A stretch of DNA of 64,000 bases from Oceanirhabdus sp942490885 (GTDB lineage Bacteria > Bacillota > Clostridia > Clostridiales > Clostridiaceae): the NCBI GenBank assembly GCA_942490885.1, contig CALNYT010000002.1:4278001-4342000 (forward strand), read 5' to 3'. This document shows, one piece after another, positions 55,338 to 64,000 of the stretch. Made by a program: the position numbers and the translations under genes. The notes beneath the pieces are model-generated. The model had not been told where the DNA came from, searched no databases, and saw only the letters and a list, made by a program, of their open reading frames with translations. Position 1 is the first letter of the stretch, and each line of letters opens with the position of its first letter.

Positions 55338-55530
55338 TATGTTTTATCTTCCCCCTCAACATTACAGTTACTTCCAAACATCGTTCCATTTTAATACTTT
55401 TTATTTTATTTTTTGATTTATATCCTCCAATCCCCTAGTATCAAATTCCCTATTTTCCAATTTTCCATGAAATTATTATGATATCATATAATAAGGGAGT
55501 ATGAACGAAAGATAAAACTGGAGGGATTAC

Positions 55531-56367
55531 ATGATCAAAAAAATAGTCGCTGGGTTTCTAGCCTTTAGCTTTATATCTGTTGGTACTACTTTTGCTGATA
55601 TAAACTTATCTTCAAACACATTTTTGAAGAAAGGTTATAGGAGTTCCACAGTTACTACACTTCAACAACGCCTTAATGAACTGGGTTATCTCGCAGTTAA
55701 CCCAACTGGTTACTACGGTAACTTAACTTTAAAAGCTGTTAAATCATTTCAAAGTGATTCTGGTTTAATAGCAGACGGTATTGTAGGGAGACATACCGTT
55801 CAAGAACTTAATACTTTTAATGTTCAAGCTGAAGCAGATTCAGTACCAACTGAAAAAGCTCCTTCTACCGGAGCTTATAACACTTCAACACTTGATTGGA
55901 CTTGGTTTGGCACAGTAAAAAGCAAATTGCCTAACGGAAGTACTCTTAAAATCCTAGACATAAATTCTGGGACAACCTTTAATGCCAAAAAAACGTATGG
56001 TTCAAACCATGCAGATTGTGAGACGTTTACAAAGGGTGATACAGCGACGCTTAAATCAATCCTTGGTGGTACATGGACATGGGAGAGAAGACCTGTAGTT
56101 ATTTTCTATGACGGTTATGCTATACCAGCTTCAATGGCCGCATATCCTCATGCTGGTAACGATTCGGCTCCTGCTACAGCATACACTAGCTGGAGAAGCG
56201 GTGGTTATGGCGGTGGTTCTAATCTTGATGCAGTTAAAAACAATGACATGCATGGAGTAATTGATATCCACTTTTTAGGGAGCAAAACCCATGGAAGCAA
56301 CAGAGTTGATGCTAATCATCAAAACACTATAAAAAAAGCAGCAAACTATATTAAAAATAATTATTAG
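55531..56367 (+). CDS. secreted peptidoglycan-binding protein with an uncharacterised C-terminal domain
   Basis: 278 residues. Signal peptide 1-22 (VAGFLAFSFISVGTTFA). A PG_binding_1 domain covers about residues 34-95 (KGYRSSTVTTLQQRLNELGY, VKSFQSDSGLIADGIVGRHT). The C-terminal 160 residues hold conserved-looking SNHADCETFT, WTWERRPVVIFYDGYAIPAS and MHGVIDIHFLGSKTHGS, His/Asp/Cys positions that suggest a metal-dependent or cysteine hydrolase, but I cannot name it. GGAGGG before the ATG. Confidence 0.75.
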   Translation: MIKKIVAGFLAFSFISVGTTFADINLSSNTFLKKGYRSSTVTTLQQRLNELGYLAVNPTGYYGNLTLKAVKSFQSDSGLIADGIVGRHTVQELNTFNVQAEADSVPTEKAPSTGAYNTSTLDWTWFGTVKSKLPNGSTLKILDINSGTTFNAKKTYGSNHADCETFTKGDTATLKSILGGTWTWERRPVVIFYDGYAIPASMAAYPHAGNDSAPATAYTSWRSGGYGGGSNLDAVKNNDMHGVIDIHFLGSKTHGSNRVDANHQNTIKKAANYIKNNY

Positions 56368-56371
56368 GTAG

Positions 56372-56413
56372 ACAAGCCCATGAATGGTAAGTACATTCAT
56401 GGGCTTTGTTTTA
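56372..56413 (+). terminator. intrinsic terminator
   Basis: AAGCCCATGAATG, a 7-nt loop, CATTCATGGGCTT, then TGTTTT. A strong 13-bp stem directly after the peptidoglycan-binding gene. Confidence 0.85.
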
Positions 56414-56546
56414 AATACTCAGATATTTTAACATAAACTTTAAGACTTATATAGTTTTCACCCTTTCTTACATCTTCACTTTATTACGTTGACTTTTTTA
56501 TTTTTTAACTTTTCTTAATTTTTTTAATTTATTAACAATTAAAGTA

Positions 56547-56573
56547 TTAATTTTTCCTTAATTCATTCGATAA
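56547..56573 (+). promoter_or_regulatory. candidate sigma-D (flagellar) promoter for the chemotaxis receptor
   Basis: TTAA, 15 bp, TTCGATAA resembles the motility sigma consensus TAAA-N15-GCCGATAA. It lies about 58 bp upstream of the receptor start. Confidence 0.45.
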
Positions 56574-56630
56574 ATATTATTAAAGGGAAATATCAAGTAT
56601 GAAAATTATATATGTTTGGAGGGGATTAAG

Positions 56631-58322
56631 TTGAAAAAAAATAAAGATAAATTTTATTACAAGGTTAAAATTAGTCGCGTTCTTTTAGTTATGGTTATTC
56701 TTTCCATATCTTTCTCAGCATTAATGTGCTTTTTTGGATTTACAAACATGAAGGGTATGTACAATAAATCCGTTACGCTATATGAAAACAGAGCAAAACC
56801 ACTTATCTACCTTAGCAAGGTTAGCAGTAACTACAAGTCTATTCACGCTATATCGCTTACACAAACCAATGACATAAAAAAATATAGTGGAAAAATTATA
56901 GATTATAATTTAGAAGCTATAAGTAATTTAGAGGCTTACAAGAATACTTTATTAAAAGATGAAGATATTGAAATTTTCAATTCTTTAGAGAAAAACTATC
57001 AAGAATTCTATAACATAGTAGATGGATTTGATGTTTACCGTATATCAAATAATAAGTTTAAATTGATAGATTTAAGTAAAGAGATTGATTCAATCATTCT
57101 AAATCTTATTGAAAATAATGAAAATGCTATGGGTACGCTCAATAAAGATACAGAAACTATATGGCAAACAAATTCAATGCTTTTCATAATAATATTAGCA
57201 GTTACTTTGATTATTCAAGTAATAATCTCATATATAATTATTCAAAGTTTAAGAGTAAATGCAAAAGATATGAATTCATTGTTAGGAGAATTATCTAAAG
57301 GAGATTTCTCAATGGACATCTGTGATACTTCTAGAAGTGAGTTTGGACTTATGAAAAAAGCACTCAAGGAGAGTATAGATAATGTATCCTCAATGATGAA
57401 AATCATTAAGGAAAAAACTCATTCAATTGATGCGCAATCACATAACCTATCTTCTATTTCAGAAGAAATGGCATCTTCTTCTGAAAATGTTGCTAACTCA
57501 ATAGGTAATGTAGCTCAAGGTGCTATTTCACAGGCTCAAAGTTTATCAACTGTTGCTAATTCTATAGAAGATTTTGGTTGCGCTATCGAAGGTATATACT
57601 CATCACTTAACGAAGTTAAGGAAAACTCATTAAATATTCAAACTGAAGCCAATTCCAGCAATGAGAATATGTCTACGCTTAAAGCTTCGATGCAAAATGT
57701 TACTAGTACATTTGATGATTTAATAATAAAAATTACTACTCTTAATGGTAATATTAATAATATTACTGAGATTACAAAATTAATAAATGATATTGCAGAT
57801 CAAACAAATCTACTTGCTCTTAATGCAGCTATTGAGGCAGCTAGAGCGGGAGATGCGGGTAGAGGTTTTGCAGTTGTTTCAGATGAAATACGTCATCTTG
57901 CTGAACAAGTTAAAGAATTCTCCGAAAAGATAAATTCTATAATATCTAATATCTCCGATGACACTGATATCATGGTATCTTCAACAGAAACGGTAAAAAT
58001 AGAGCTTAATGAACAAGATAAAGATATTGATCATACTATAAAATCCTTCAAATCCATAAACGGACTTATACAAACTATAATTCCTAAGATAGTTTCAGTA
58101 TCCGAATCCGCTTCAAAAATAAATAATGATAAGAATACAATTCTCATGAATGTAGGAGATGCTTCATCTGTATCAAAAGAGGTATCATCATCTTCTCAGG
58201 AGATATCTGCATCATCTCAAGAAATGAATGCTTCTACTGAAGAAGTTGCTCAGTCTGCTCTTGAGTTAAACAATATGACAAAACAAATGTTAACTGAAAT
58301 TGAGAAATTCAAACTTAAATAG
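56631..58322 (+). CDS. methyl-accepting chemotaxis protein
   Basis: 563 residues from a TTG at 56631 with GGAGGGG 6 nt upstream. TM1 lies near residues 12-33, followed by a helical sensor region to about 180, TM2 (LFIIILAVTLIIQVIISYII), a HAMP domain and a long coiled-coil. The signalling tip is DQTNLLALNAAIEAARAGDA, GRGFAVVSDEIRHLAEQ. The C-terminus has no NWETF-type tether. Its ligand is unknown; the sensor region looks like a four-helix bundle. Confidence 0.92.
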   Translation: MKKNKDKFYYKVKISRVLLVMVILSISFSALMCFFGFTNMKGMYNKSVTLYENRAKPLIYLSKVSSNYKSIHAISLTQTNDIKKYSGKIIDYNLEAISNLEAYKNTLLKDEDIEIFNSLEKNYQEFYNIVDGFDVYRISNNKFKLIDLSKEIDSIILNLIENNENAMGTLNKDTETIWQTNSMLFIIILAVTLIIQVIISYIIIQSLRVNAKDMNSLLGELSKGDFSMDICDTSRSEFGLMKKALKESIDNVSSMMKIIKEKTHSIDAQSHNLSSISEEMASSSENVANSIGNVAQGAISQAQSLSTVANSIEDFGCAIEGIYSSLNEVKENSLNIQTEANSSNENMSTLKASMQNVTSTFDDLIIKITTLNGNINNITEITKLINDIADQTNLLALNAAIEAARAGDAGRGFAVVSDEIRHLAEQVKEFSEKINSIISNISDDTDIMVSSTETVKIELNEQDKDIDHTIKSFKSINGLIQTIIPKIVSVSESASKINNDKNTILMNVGDASSVSKEVSSSSQEISASSQEMNASTEEVAQSALELNNMTKQMLTEIEKFKLK

Positions 58323-58365
58323 TTTGAATTCATTCTACCACTTTAAAGAGATATAGTAATTTTTT

Positions 58366-58402
58366 CTAAAAAAGTATTTCTATAATAGAAATATTTTTTC
58401 AT
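58366..58402 (+). terminator. intrinsic terminator of the chemotaxis receptor gene
   Basis: AAAAAGTATTTCTATAATAG then AAATATTTTTT: a symmetrical A/T-rich hairpin with T run. Confidence 0.65.
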
Positions 58403-58473
58403 TAATGTTATCATAATATATGTGATTGGGTTTAAGAATATTTAAAATAACATAATAACGGAGGAATACATAT

Positions 58474-60240
58474 ATGGATATGAGATGGAATCTTAATGAA
58501 ATCTACACATCTTTCGAAAGTGATGCTTTTAAAAAAGATATACAACTTTTAAATGACCAAATTAAAGAGAATATTTCATGGGTAGAAGAAAATTGCAAAA
58601 GCTACGATAACACTAAAGAAAAATTAGCAGAGTACCTTACTACTTCTAATGTATTCGAAAATCTTGTACATAGACTATTTAGCTTCGCTAGTTTAAGTTC
58701 TAGTGTTAATGTTAAAAACGAAATAGCAAATAAGACTATGGAACAACTTTCAAATAAATTAGCTGAACTTGCTAAATCAGAGGCTTTATTTGAAAAATGG
58801 GTAGGTGGAATAGAGGATTTAAACACTCTAATTGAACAGTCTGATGTATTAAAAGTTCACTCATTCTATCTTAATGAAATCAAAAGAAATGCTTCTTATC
58901 TTCTTGATGATACACAAGAAGAAGTTCTAGCAAAACTGAAACCAACTGGTTCTACAGCTTGGTCTAAACTTCAAGGGAATTTAACATCCAACCTTTTAGT
59001 TGATATTGAAGTTGATGGTGAATTAAAGCAACTACCTCTTTCAGTTGTTAGGAACATGGCATACGATAAAGATAGCAAAAAGAGAAAAACAGCATATGAA
59101 GCTGAATTAGCATCCTATAAAAAAATAGATGAATCAGTTGCTGCTTCATTGAATGGAATAAAAGGTGAAGTTATCACAGAGAGTAAACTTAGAGGATATT
59201 CTACTCCTCTAGAAGTTACACTTCAAAAATCTAGAATGAATGAAGCTACACTTACTGCAATGATGGAAGCTATGGAAGAAAGTTTACCAATTTTTAGAAA
59301 ATACTATAAAAAGAAAGCTGAACTTCTTGGTCATAAAAACGGATTACCATTCTATGAGCTTTTTGCTCCAATGGGTGAAGTAAATATGACTTATACTTAT
59401 GAAGAAGCTAGCGATTTTATTGTAAAAAACTTCTCTACATTCAGTAAAAACCTAGGTGATTACGCAGCTCATGCATTTGATAATAATTGGATAGATGCTG
59501 AACCTAGAAAGGGCAAGCGTGGTGGTGCATTCTGTTCTAATCTTCATTATTTAAAACAGAGCAGAATATTATCAAACTTTGATGGAAGCTTCTCTGGTGT
59601 AACCACATTAGCACATGAGCTTGGACATGGATATCATGGTGCTTGTCTTGTTAATGAAGTTTCACTTAATAGCCATTATCCAATGCCAATAGCTGAAACA
59701 GCTTCTATTTTCTGTGAAACTATCGTTACTAATGCTGCATTAAAAACAGCTACAAAGGAAGAATCCTTTGTAATATTGGAAAATGATATCCAAAGTAATG
59801 CTCAAGTAATTGTTGATATCATGAGTAGATTCTTATTCGAATCAAAAGTTTTTGAAGAAAGAAAAGAAGGTTCTGTATCAGTTGAAAGATTAAACGAAAT
59901 CATGCTTGAAGCACAAAAAGAAACATATGGTGATGGACTAGATTCTGAATACTTACATCCATACATGTGGGTATGTAAACCACACTATTATTCAGCAGGA
60001 AATAATTTCTACAACTTCCCATATGCATTTGGACTTCTATTTTCTAAAGGTCTTTATGCAGAGTACCTAAAACGTGGGGATGAGTTTGTTAAGGAATATG
60101 ACAATCTATTAGCTGCTACTGGAAAGAATAATCTTATTGATGTTGCAAAAATGATGAATATTGATATTACATCAAAAGATTTCTGGAAAAGTTCATTAGA
60201 TTTAATTGCTGAAGATATTGAAAAATTTATAAACCTTTAA
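58474..60240 (+). CDS. pepF: oligoendopeptidase F, M3 family
   Basis: 588 residues. Zinc motif HELGHGYH places ligands at H381 and H385 with catalytic E382; the third ligand Glu lies in PMPIAETASIFCET. N-terminal MDMRWNLNEIYTSF and the FSFASLSSSVN region match family F oligoendopeptidases. It degrades short peptides in the cytoplasm. ATG with GGAGG upstream. Family length is about 600. Confidence 0.95.
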   Translation: MDMRWNLNEIYTSFESDAFKKDIQLLNDQIKENISWVEENCKSYDNTKEKLAEYLTTSNVFENLVHRLFSFASLSSSVNVKNEIANKTMEQLSNKLAELAKSEALFEKWVGGIEDLNTLIEQSDVLKVHSFYLNEIKRNASYLLDDTQEEVLAKLKPTGSTAWSKLQGNLTSNLLVDIEVDGELKQLPLSVVRNMAYDKDSKKRKTAYEAELASYKKIDESVAASLNGIKGEVITESKLRGYSTPLEVTLQKSRMNEATLTAMMEAMEESLPIFRKYYKKKAELLGHKNGLPFYELFAPMGEVNMTYTYEEASDFIVKNFSTFSKNLGDYAAHAFDNNWIDAEPRKGKRGGAFCSNLHYLKQSRILSNFDGSFSGVTTLAHELGHGYHGACLVNEVSLNSHYPMPIAETASIFCETIVTNAALKTATKEESFVILENDIQSNAQVIVDIMSRFLFESKVFEERKEGSVSVERLNEIMLEAQKETYGDGLDSEYLHPYMWVCKPHYYSAGNNFYNFPYAFGLLFSKGLYAEYLKRGDEFVKEYDNLLAATGKNNLIDVAKMMNIDITSKDFWKSSLDLIAEDIEKFINL

Positions 60241-60272
60241 ATAAAAAGCACGCTGTTGCGTGCTTTTTATTT
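60241..60272. terminator. bidirectional terminator between convergent genes
   Basis: AAAAAGCACGC, loop TGTT, GCGTGCTTTTT. It serves pepF (+) and the lipoprotein gene (-), overlapping the latter's last codon region. Confidence 0.85.
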
Positions 60273-61985
60273 AAAGATTTTTGTTCTTTTTCTTTTATAA
60301 AGAATTATTCCCGCCCCAACAAATATAATTGTTAATACTGTAGACAATATATACTTGATTGTATTTTTATCTCTTGAAACAATTAACTTCATAGTGATAT
60401 TGCTCAATGTATTATAATCCTCTACATCACCATTAAATTCAAATTTTATTTCTTTTTTATCTTTCTCAAAAGAAAAAAGCTCCCCATCCTTTATTTCCGT
60501 TCCATTAAATTCTCCATATTCTACATAAAAGCCTTTCGGAATACTTATTGTGTATTCTATTCTATCAGTTGGCATGCTTGCTCCCATAAAGTCACCAATA
60601 AATGTACAATCATAAATATTAATAAGTTCCTTATTTATGTGTGATCCTTTTCCATCCCATACTTGAAGCAATTCATTATTCAACTCTACAGCTTTCATAT
60701 TAACCTTATTGTTTAACTTTTTCTCTTCTATCACCCTAAATCCAATTACATCTCTACTCTCATACTTCATACTACCTTTATTAATACTTCTAAAGAAATC
60801 CTCAATTTCATTCTCAACCAGCTTTACATCCTCTTTATTGAAAATATAATTAGACTTTTTAGTCACATCACCCTTACTATTAAGCTCTATATTATAATCA
60901 ATACTCTTGAGTTTTATTCCCTTATCCATATTTACATCTACAGATACCTCATTAAAAAACTTTATATCTATCATGTCATACTTCTCATCGTATTCTTGTA
61001 TAGATATCTCATCTTCACCATTACTACTCAACTCATATTCCTTAGGATAAATCAAGGTATAGTTTATTCTTACTTTAGTTCCTGGATTATTAGATATATT
61101 CCTTAAAGAGAAGTTTTCCTTGAAATTATTCTTCTCAACAAAGATATTTGCCACTTCTGCCCTCTTTATAACAAGCTTATGAGTATCCCCTGTGAGAAAA
61201 TTCATATGTTTATAAGTTTCATCCCTCTTTACCATATCTATAGTATTCATATATATTACTTTTTCATCAGATATACGCCTCTCAAATCCTGGGAGAATAT
61301 TATTAAAATATTTTAATAATTCTACCCCATCCATATTATCGTGTATTTCTTTCTTAAATACTATCTCTATCCTTCTATTTAAATCCCCAATATCATTATA
61401 CTTAGTTATTAAATTTATATTTTCAATGTAATGTTCAGATTTTTCTGCTATCTTAATAGCTCCACTAAAGGTGAACTTTCCAAGTGGTGTTTCTACTGTG
61501 GTATCTCCCATCTCATAGAAATCTTTAGTATCCCCTTTTACTATTCCAGCCTTTTCAACTGCATCAATAGCCCACTTAATAAGCTCATAATTGATATTTT
61601 CCTCATACATTACAAAGGTTTTTCTAAAAGCATCTTCATAATAATCATACTCAAAGTCGTGTTCTTTTCCTATTATACTTCGAACTTTTTTCCCATACTC
61701 TGTTCTTTCATTAAACTCCACTTCAAACTTTACTGTAATACCAGCTTCATCAGCTATCTTATATAATTTTACATCATCAGGTTTACTCTCTTTAAGTACC
61801 TTCATGAGAGCTTCTTCTCCCCCTCTCACCTTCTTCATATCATCATATGATATTTGGGCAGAAACAACTCGCTTTCCTCCACCATCTTCCTTTATTATGA
61901 GATTTGAACTCACTTTTGCACCACAGGAAGAAAATAAAAGCACTATACATATGAAATACCCTAAAAATTTTAAGTTCTTAATCAC
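60267..61985 (-). CDS. lipoprotein with C-terminal transmembrane anchor, unknown function
   Basis: 572 residues. Lipobox LLFSSCGAK puts the lipid-modified Cys at about residue 21. The long extracytoplasmic part is beta-rich and charged (NLIIKEDGGGKRVVSAQISY near the N-terminus). A C-terminal helix YILSTVLTIIFVGAGIILY is followed by KRKRTKIFK, a stop-transfer sequence. Dual anchoring at both ends is unusual. Its start overlaps the end of the membrane-protein gene at 61982. I do not recognise a family. Confidence 0.75.
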   Translation of the reverse strand: MIKNLKFLGYFICIVLLFSSCGAKVSSNLIIKEDGGGKRVVSAQISYDDMKKVRGGEEALMKVLKESKPDDVKLYKIADEAGITVKFEVEFNERTEYGKKVRSIIGKEHDFEYDYYEDAFRKTFVMYEENINYELIKWAIDAVEKAGIVKGDTKDFYEMGDTTVETPLGKFTFSGAIKIAEKSEHYIENINLITKYNDIGDLNRRIEIVFKKEIHDNMDGVELLKYFNNILPGFERRISDEKVIYMNTIDMVKRDETYKHMNFLTGDTHKLVIKRAEVANIFVEKNNFKENFSLRNISNNPGTKVRINYTLIYPKEYELSSNGEDEISIQEYDEKYDMIDIKFFNEVSVDVNMDKGIKLKSIDYNIELNSKGDVTKKSNYIFNKEDVKLVENEIEDFFRSINKGSMKYESRDVIGFRVIEEKKLNNKVNMKAVELNNELLQVWDGKGSHINKELINIYDCTFIGDFMGASMPTDRIEYTISIPKGFYVEYGEFNGTEIKDGELFSFEKDKKEIKFEFNGDVEDYNTLSNITMKLIVSRDKNTIKYILSTVLTIIFVGAGIILYKRKRTKIFK

Positions 61986-63991
61986 TTCTTCCCCTCCTCA
62001 TATTCAGTAAGTAAGAAGCTGATATCCTGACTCACATTAATACCTTCCATTGTATTAGTATTGAATAAAAAGTATCCTCCACCCTTCATGTTCTCTACCA
62101 ACATTCTCTCTCTCTTGTTATCTATTTGAACTATTCTAAAATTCTTCATTTCCCCATTATTGTTTGTGAATTGTTTAATTTCACTAAGCTGTTCTTCTGA
62201 TTGTGATTTAAACATCTCACTGTTAGTAAATTCACTTACGCTTCCATTTTTTATATTAATCTGTCTAAAAGTTTCTCCGTTAAATACTACAACGCCCTTA
62301 TCATAGTCCCAACTAACCCTATCATCTAGTTTATTATTCTTAATAAATTCATATTCCATTTTCACCATGTCAGAATAAATTTCCTTACCATTTTTGTTTA
62401 TCAAAACCATATCTTCTGGCACTTTCAAAATTAAAACATGGCCCTCTTTTCCTACGGATATATCTATAATATCACTATATGTAGAATATATTTTTTTCAC
62501 CTTTTTCCCATTTACTGAGTAAACAGCATTATCAGCTAAAACAATAAATTCATCATTAGATATTGCACTTATTTTCTCAAACTTTTTATATTCCCTTTGA
62601 ACTAAAATACCATTTGAATTAGGATTATCTACAAATAGAATCTCCCCTCGCATTAAAAGCAAAACACTTATAACCGCCAAAGCAATGACTATAACACTTC
62701 CCCATTTAATCATTGTAAGTTTCTTTTTATATTTTTTTATATACTCCTTTTCCTTCAAACCCTTTGCAATCAAAATATGTCCACCAATTGCAATTCCAAA
62801 TAAGATAACTGTACTTACAAGTGCATATAATATATTGCTACCTAGGTAAATCCCTCTACTTATGAGTCTTGTATCTTTTATCAATGATACATCTTTAAAA
62901 ATCTCAAGAAGCTTATTAATATCTCCTGTAAATCTTCCATAGCTACTTGATATATATGCTATAAATACGTTTATCCCTGAAATAATCATCAAGCAAATAC
63001 CGTATTTTAAAAGCCTATTTTGCTTAGATAACTTACTTAAATTCTTAATAATACTTAAAACTATATAGATTACTACAAGTATGGTTATTATCACAATATA
63101 TTCACTTTTTATAGGATATTCATTCAAAACCTTCTTTGTCACCTCAAGGTGGTTAACATTAAAGTGATTTCCAAATGCTTCTCCCTTAAATGGGATTCCA
63201 AACAAGAACAAAAATATATAAGCAATTATATTTGGAAGAAACACAAATAGCTCCATGAAATTTAACTTACTCTCATTTCTTCCTCCCATATGTAATCCTG
63301 CAAAAACGAATATTACTCCTCCAAGTACAACTGCTAATAATAATGTATCTTTCAATACCCCCTTAATAGCATCTACACTTTCTTTAACTGATTCTCTTTT
63401 AAATATATTTCCTCTTTCTTTTTTTACGATTTTACTGAACCCTAACTGTATTAACATTGAAACAATAAATACGTTAATGATATTTCCCAAGAAATCATAT
63501 GCAAATTTTGCTGTGAAATCTATATTTAAAACTATATCATCTCTGAACGCTGCATTTTTAAAGGAAAGAATGATAAATATGGTTGAAAATATACTTACGA
63601 AAATCGCTGTAGCAAGGTAGTATTTTAGATTCTCCCTTGTTGAATTTTTATTTCTATAAAGAGGTATGTTGCTAATACCAAAAGCTATAACAGGTATTAG
63701 TAGAAACATCATTATAGAAATTTTAATATCCACATTTCCACCTGAAACTGATCCACTACCATCCAATTTTTTAATGGCATATTCCACTCTTCCTCTATTC
63801 AAATAACTCAAATTATAAATATCTAGAGAATTTATTCTAATATTACTTTTTATACTCACTTCATGAAATGCTTTTTCTTTTACTTCTAGGAATTCATTTA
63901 TTCCCACCATGAATAAGTTTGATGTACAAAAACTCAGAACTAATGATATCATTATTGCTACGATAGCACCTATAATACTCTTCTTAATCAC
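61982..63991 (-). CDS. polytopic membrane protein with C-terminal extracytoplasmic domain, unknown function
   Basis: 669 residues. About ten membrane helices cover residues 1 to roughly 440; the last, GSVIVIALAVISVLLLM, leads into a soluble C-terminal domain of about 220 residues with short repeats (VLADNAVYSVNGKKVKKIYS, HVLILKVPEDMVLINKNGKE) that might form a beta-propeller. The GTG start lies in ATGTGA, suggesting overlap with an upstream gene outside the window. Forms an operon with the dual-anchored lipoprotein. Confidence 0.75.
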   Translation of the reverse strand: MIKKSIIGAIVAIMISLVLSFCTSNLFMVGINEFLEVKEKAFHEVSIKSNIRINSLDIYNLSYLNRGRVEYAIKKLDGSGSVSGGNVDIKISIMMFLLIPVIAFGISNIPLYRNKNSTRENLKYYLATAIFVSIFSTIFIILSFKNAAFRDDIVLNIDFTAKFAYDFLGNIINVFIVSMLIQLGFSKIVKKERGNIFKRESVKESVDAIKGVLKDTLLLAVVLGGVIFVFAGLHMGGRNESKLNFMELFVFLPNIIAYIFLFLFGIPFKGEAFGNHFNVNHLEVTKKVLNEYPIKSEYIVIITILVVIYIVLSIIKNLSKLSKQNRLLKYGICLMIISGINVFIAYISSSYGRFTGDINKLLEIFKDVSLIKDTRLISRGIYLGSNILYALVSTVILFGIAIGGHILIAKGLKEKEYIKKYKKKLTMIKWGSVIVIALAVISVLLLMRGEILFVDNPNSNGILVQREYKKFEKISAISNDEFIVLADNAVYSVNGKKVKKIYSTYSDIIDISVGKEGHVLILKVPEDMVLINKNGKEIYSDMVKMEYEFIKNNKLDDRVSWDYDKGVVVFNGETFRQINIKNGSVSEFTNSEMFKSQSEEQLSEIKQFTNNNGEMKNFRIVQIDNKRERMLVENMKGGGYFLFNTNTMEGINVSQDISFLLTEYEEGKK

Positions 63992-64000
63992 ATCTCTCTT

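Overview
The window is low-GC, AT-rich DNA from an anaerobic endospore-forming Firmicute, most likely Clostridium sensu stricto or a close relative. The support is the sporulation gene set (sipL, yabG, veg, several cotS-type genes), hydE, an anaerobic heme/siroheme/cobalamin gene set, a CbiMNQO transporter under a cobalamin riboswitch, and frequent TTG/GTG starts behind strong AGGAGG sites. The assignment is inferred from gene content only.

Layout. 1-5.1 kb: hemA-sirC-hemC-cobA/hemD-hemB operon on the minus strand, with hemB cut by the left edge. 5.4-8.2 kb: a decayed serine hydrolase, sipL, veg and a nuclease-transposase remnant. 8.3-13.5 kb: a lantibiotic-type island in decay. An ABC exporter and two-component system have been fused by a deletion, next to a divergent orphan lanC-like gene and a DUF6973-like secreted protein. 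13.6-25.9 kb: a second veg, yabG, and two divergent cotS/glycosyltransferase modules. Between these lie a transposon graveyard and the riboswitch-controlled cbiMNQO operon. 25.9-33.2 kb: larC, a flavin reductase, a secreted NlpC/P60 protein and a glycosyltransferase-flippase-glycosyltransferase operon. 33.5-38.7 kb: a complete ABC importer with a DUF3798-type lipoprotein. 39-48 kb: an IS inserted in another transposase with its 10-bp target duplication intact, a PyrR-type-attenuated uracil permease, a ferredoxin/Crp pair, an HPr-like gene and an ISAs1 copy with a one-base frameshift. 48-64 kb: CBS protein, folE, a sensor kinase, MATE exporter, hydE, a peptidoglycan-binding protein, chemotaxis receptor, pepF and a lipoprotein/membrane-protein pair running to the right edge.

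How the genes connect. The heme operon makes uroporphyrinogen III and siroheme precursors; CbiMNQO brings in cobalt for the corrinoid branch. SipL, YabG and the CotS/glycosyltransferase clusters belong to spore-coat assembly. The glycosyltransferase/flippase trio probably builds or moves an envelope glycolipid.

The main unexplained structure is a dispersed family of modular fold-back repeats (best copy 55089-55337). They are built from short hairpins with imperfect terminal inverted repeats, and many begin or end within about 20 bp of a stop codon; one appears to supply the stop codon of cbiO. Other leads are a candidate small RNA with a near-consensus promoter and terminator (53785-53914), a 40-bp-class hairpin between cbiQ and cbiO, and a tandem PyrR-type leader upstream of the uracil permease. 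All functional calls were made by reading the sequence; no database search was run.
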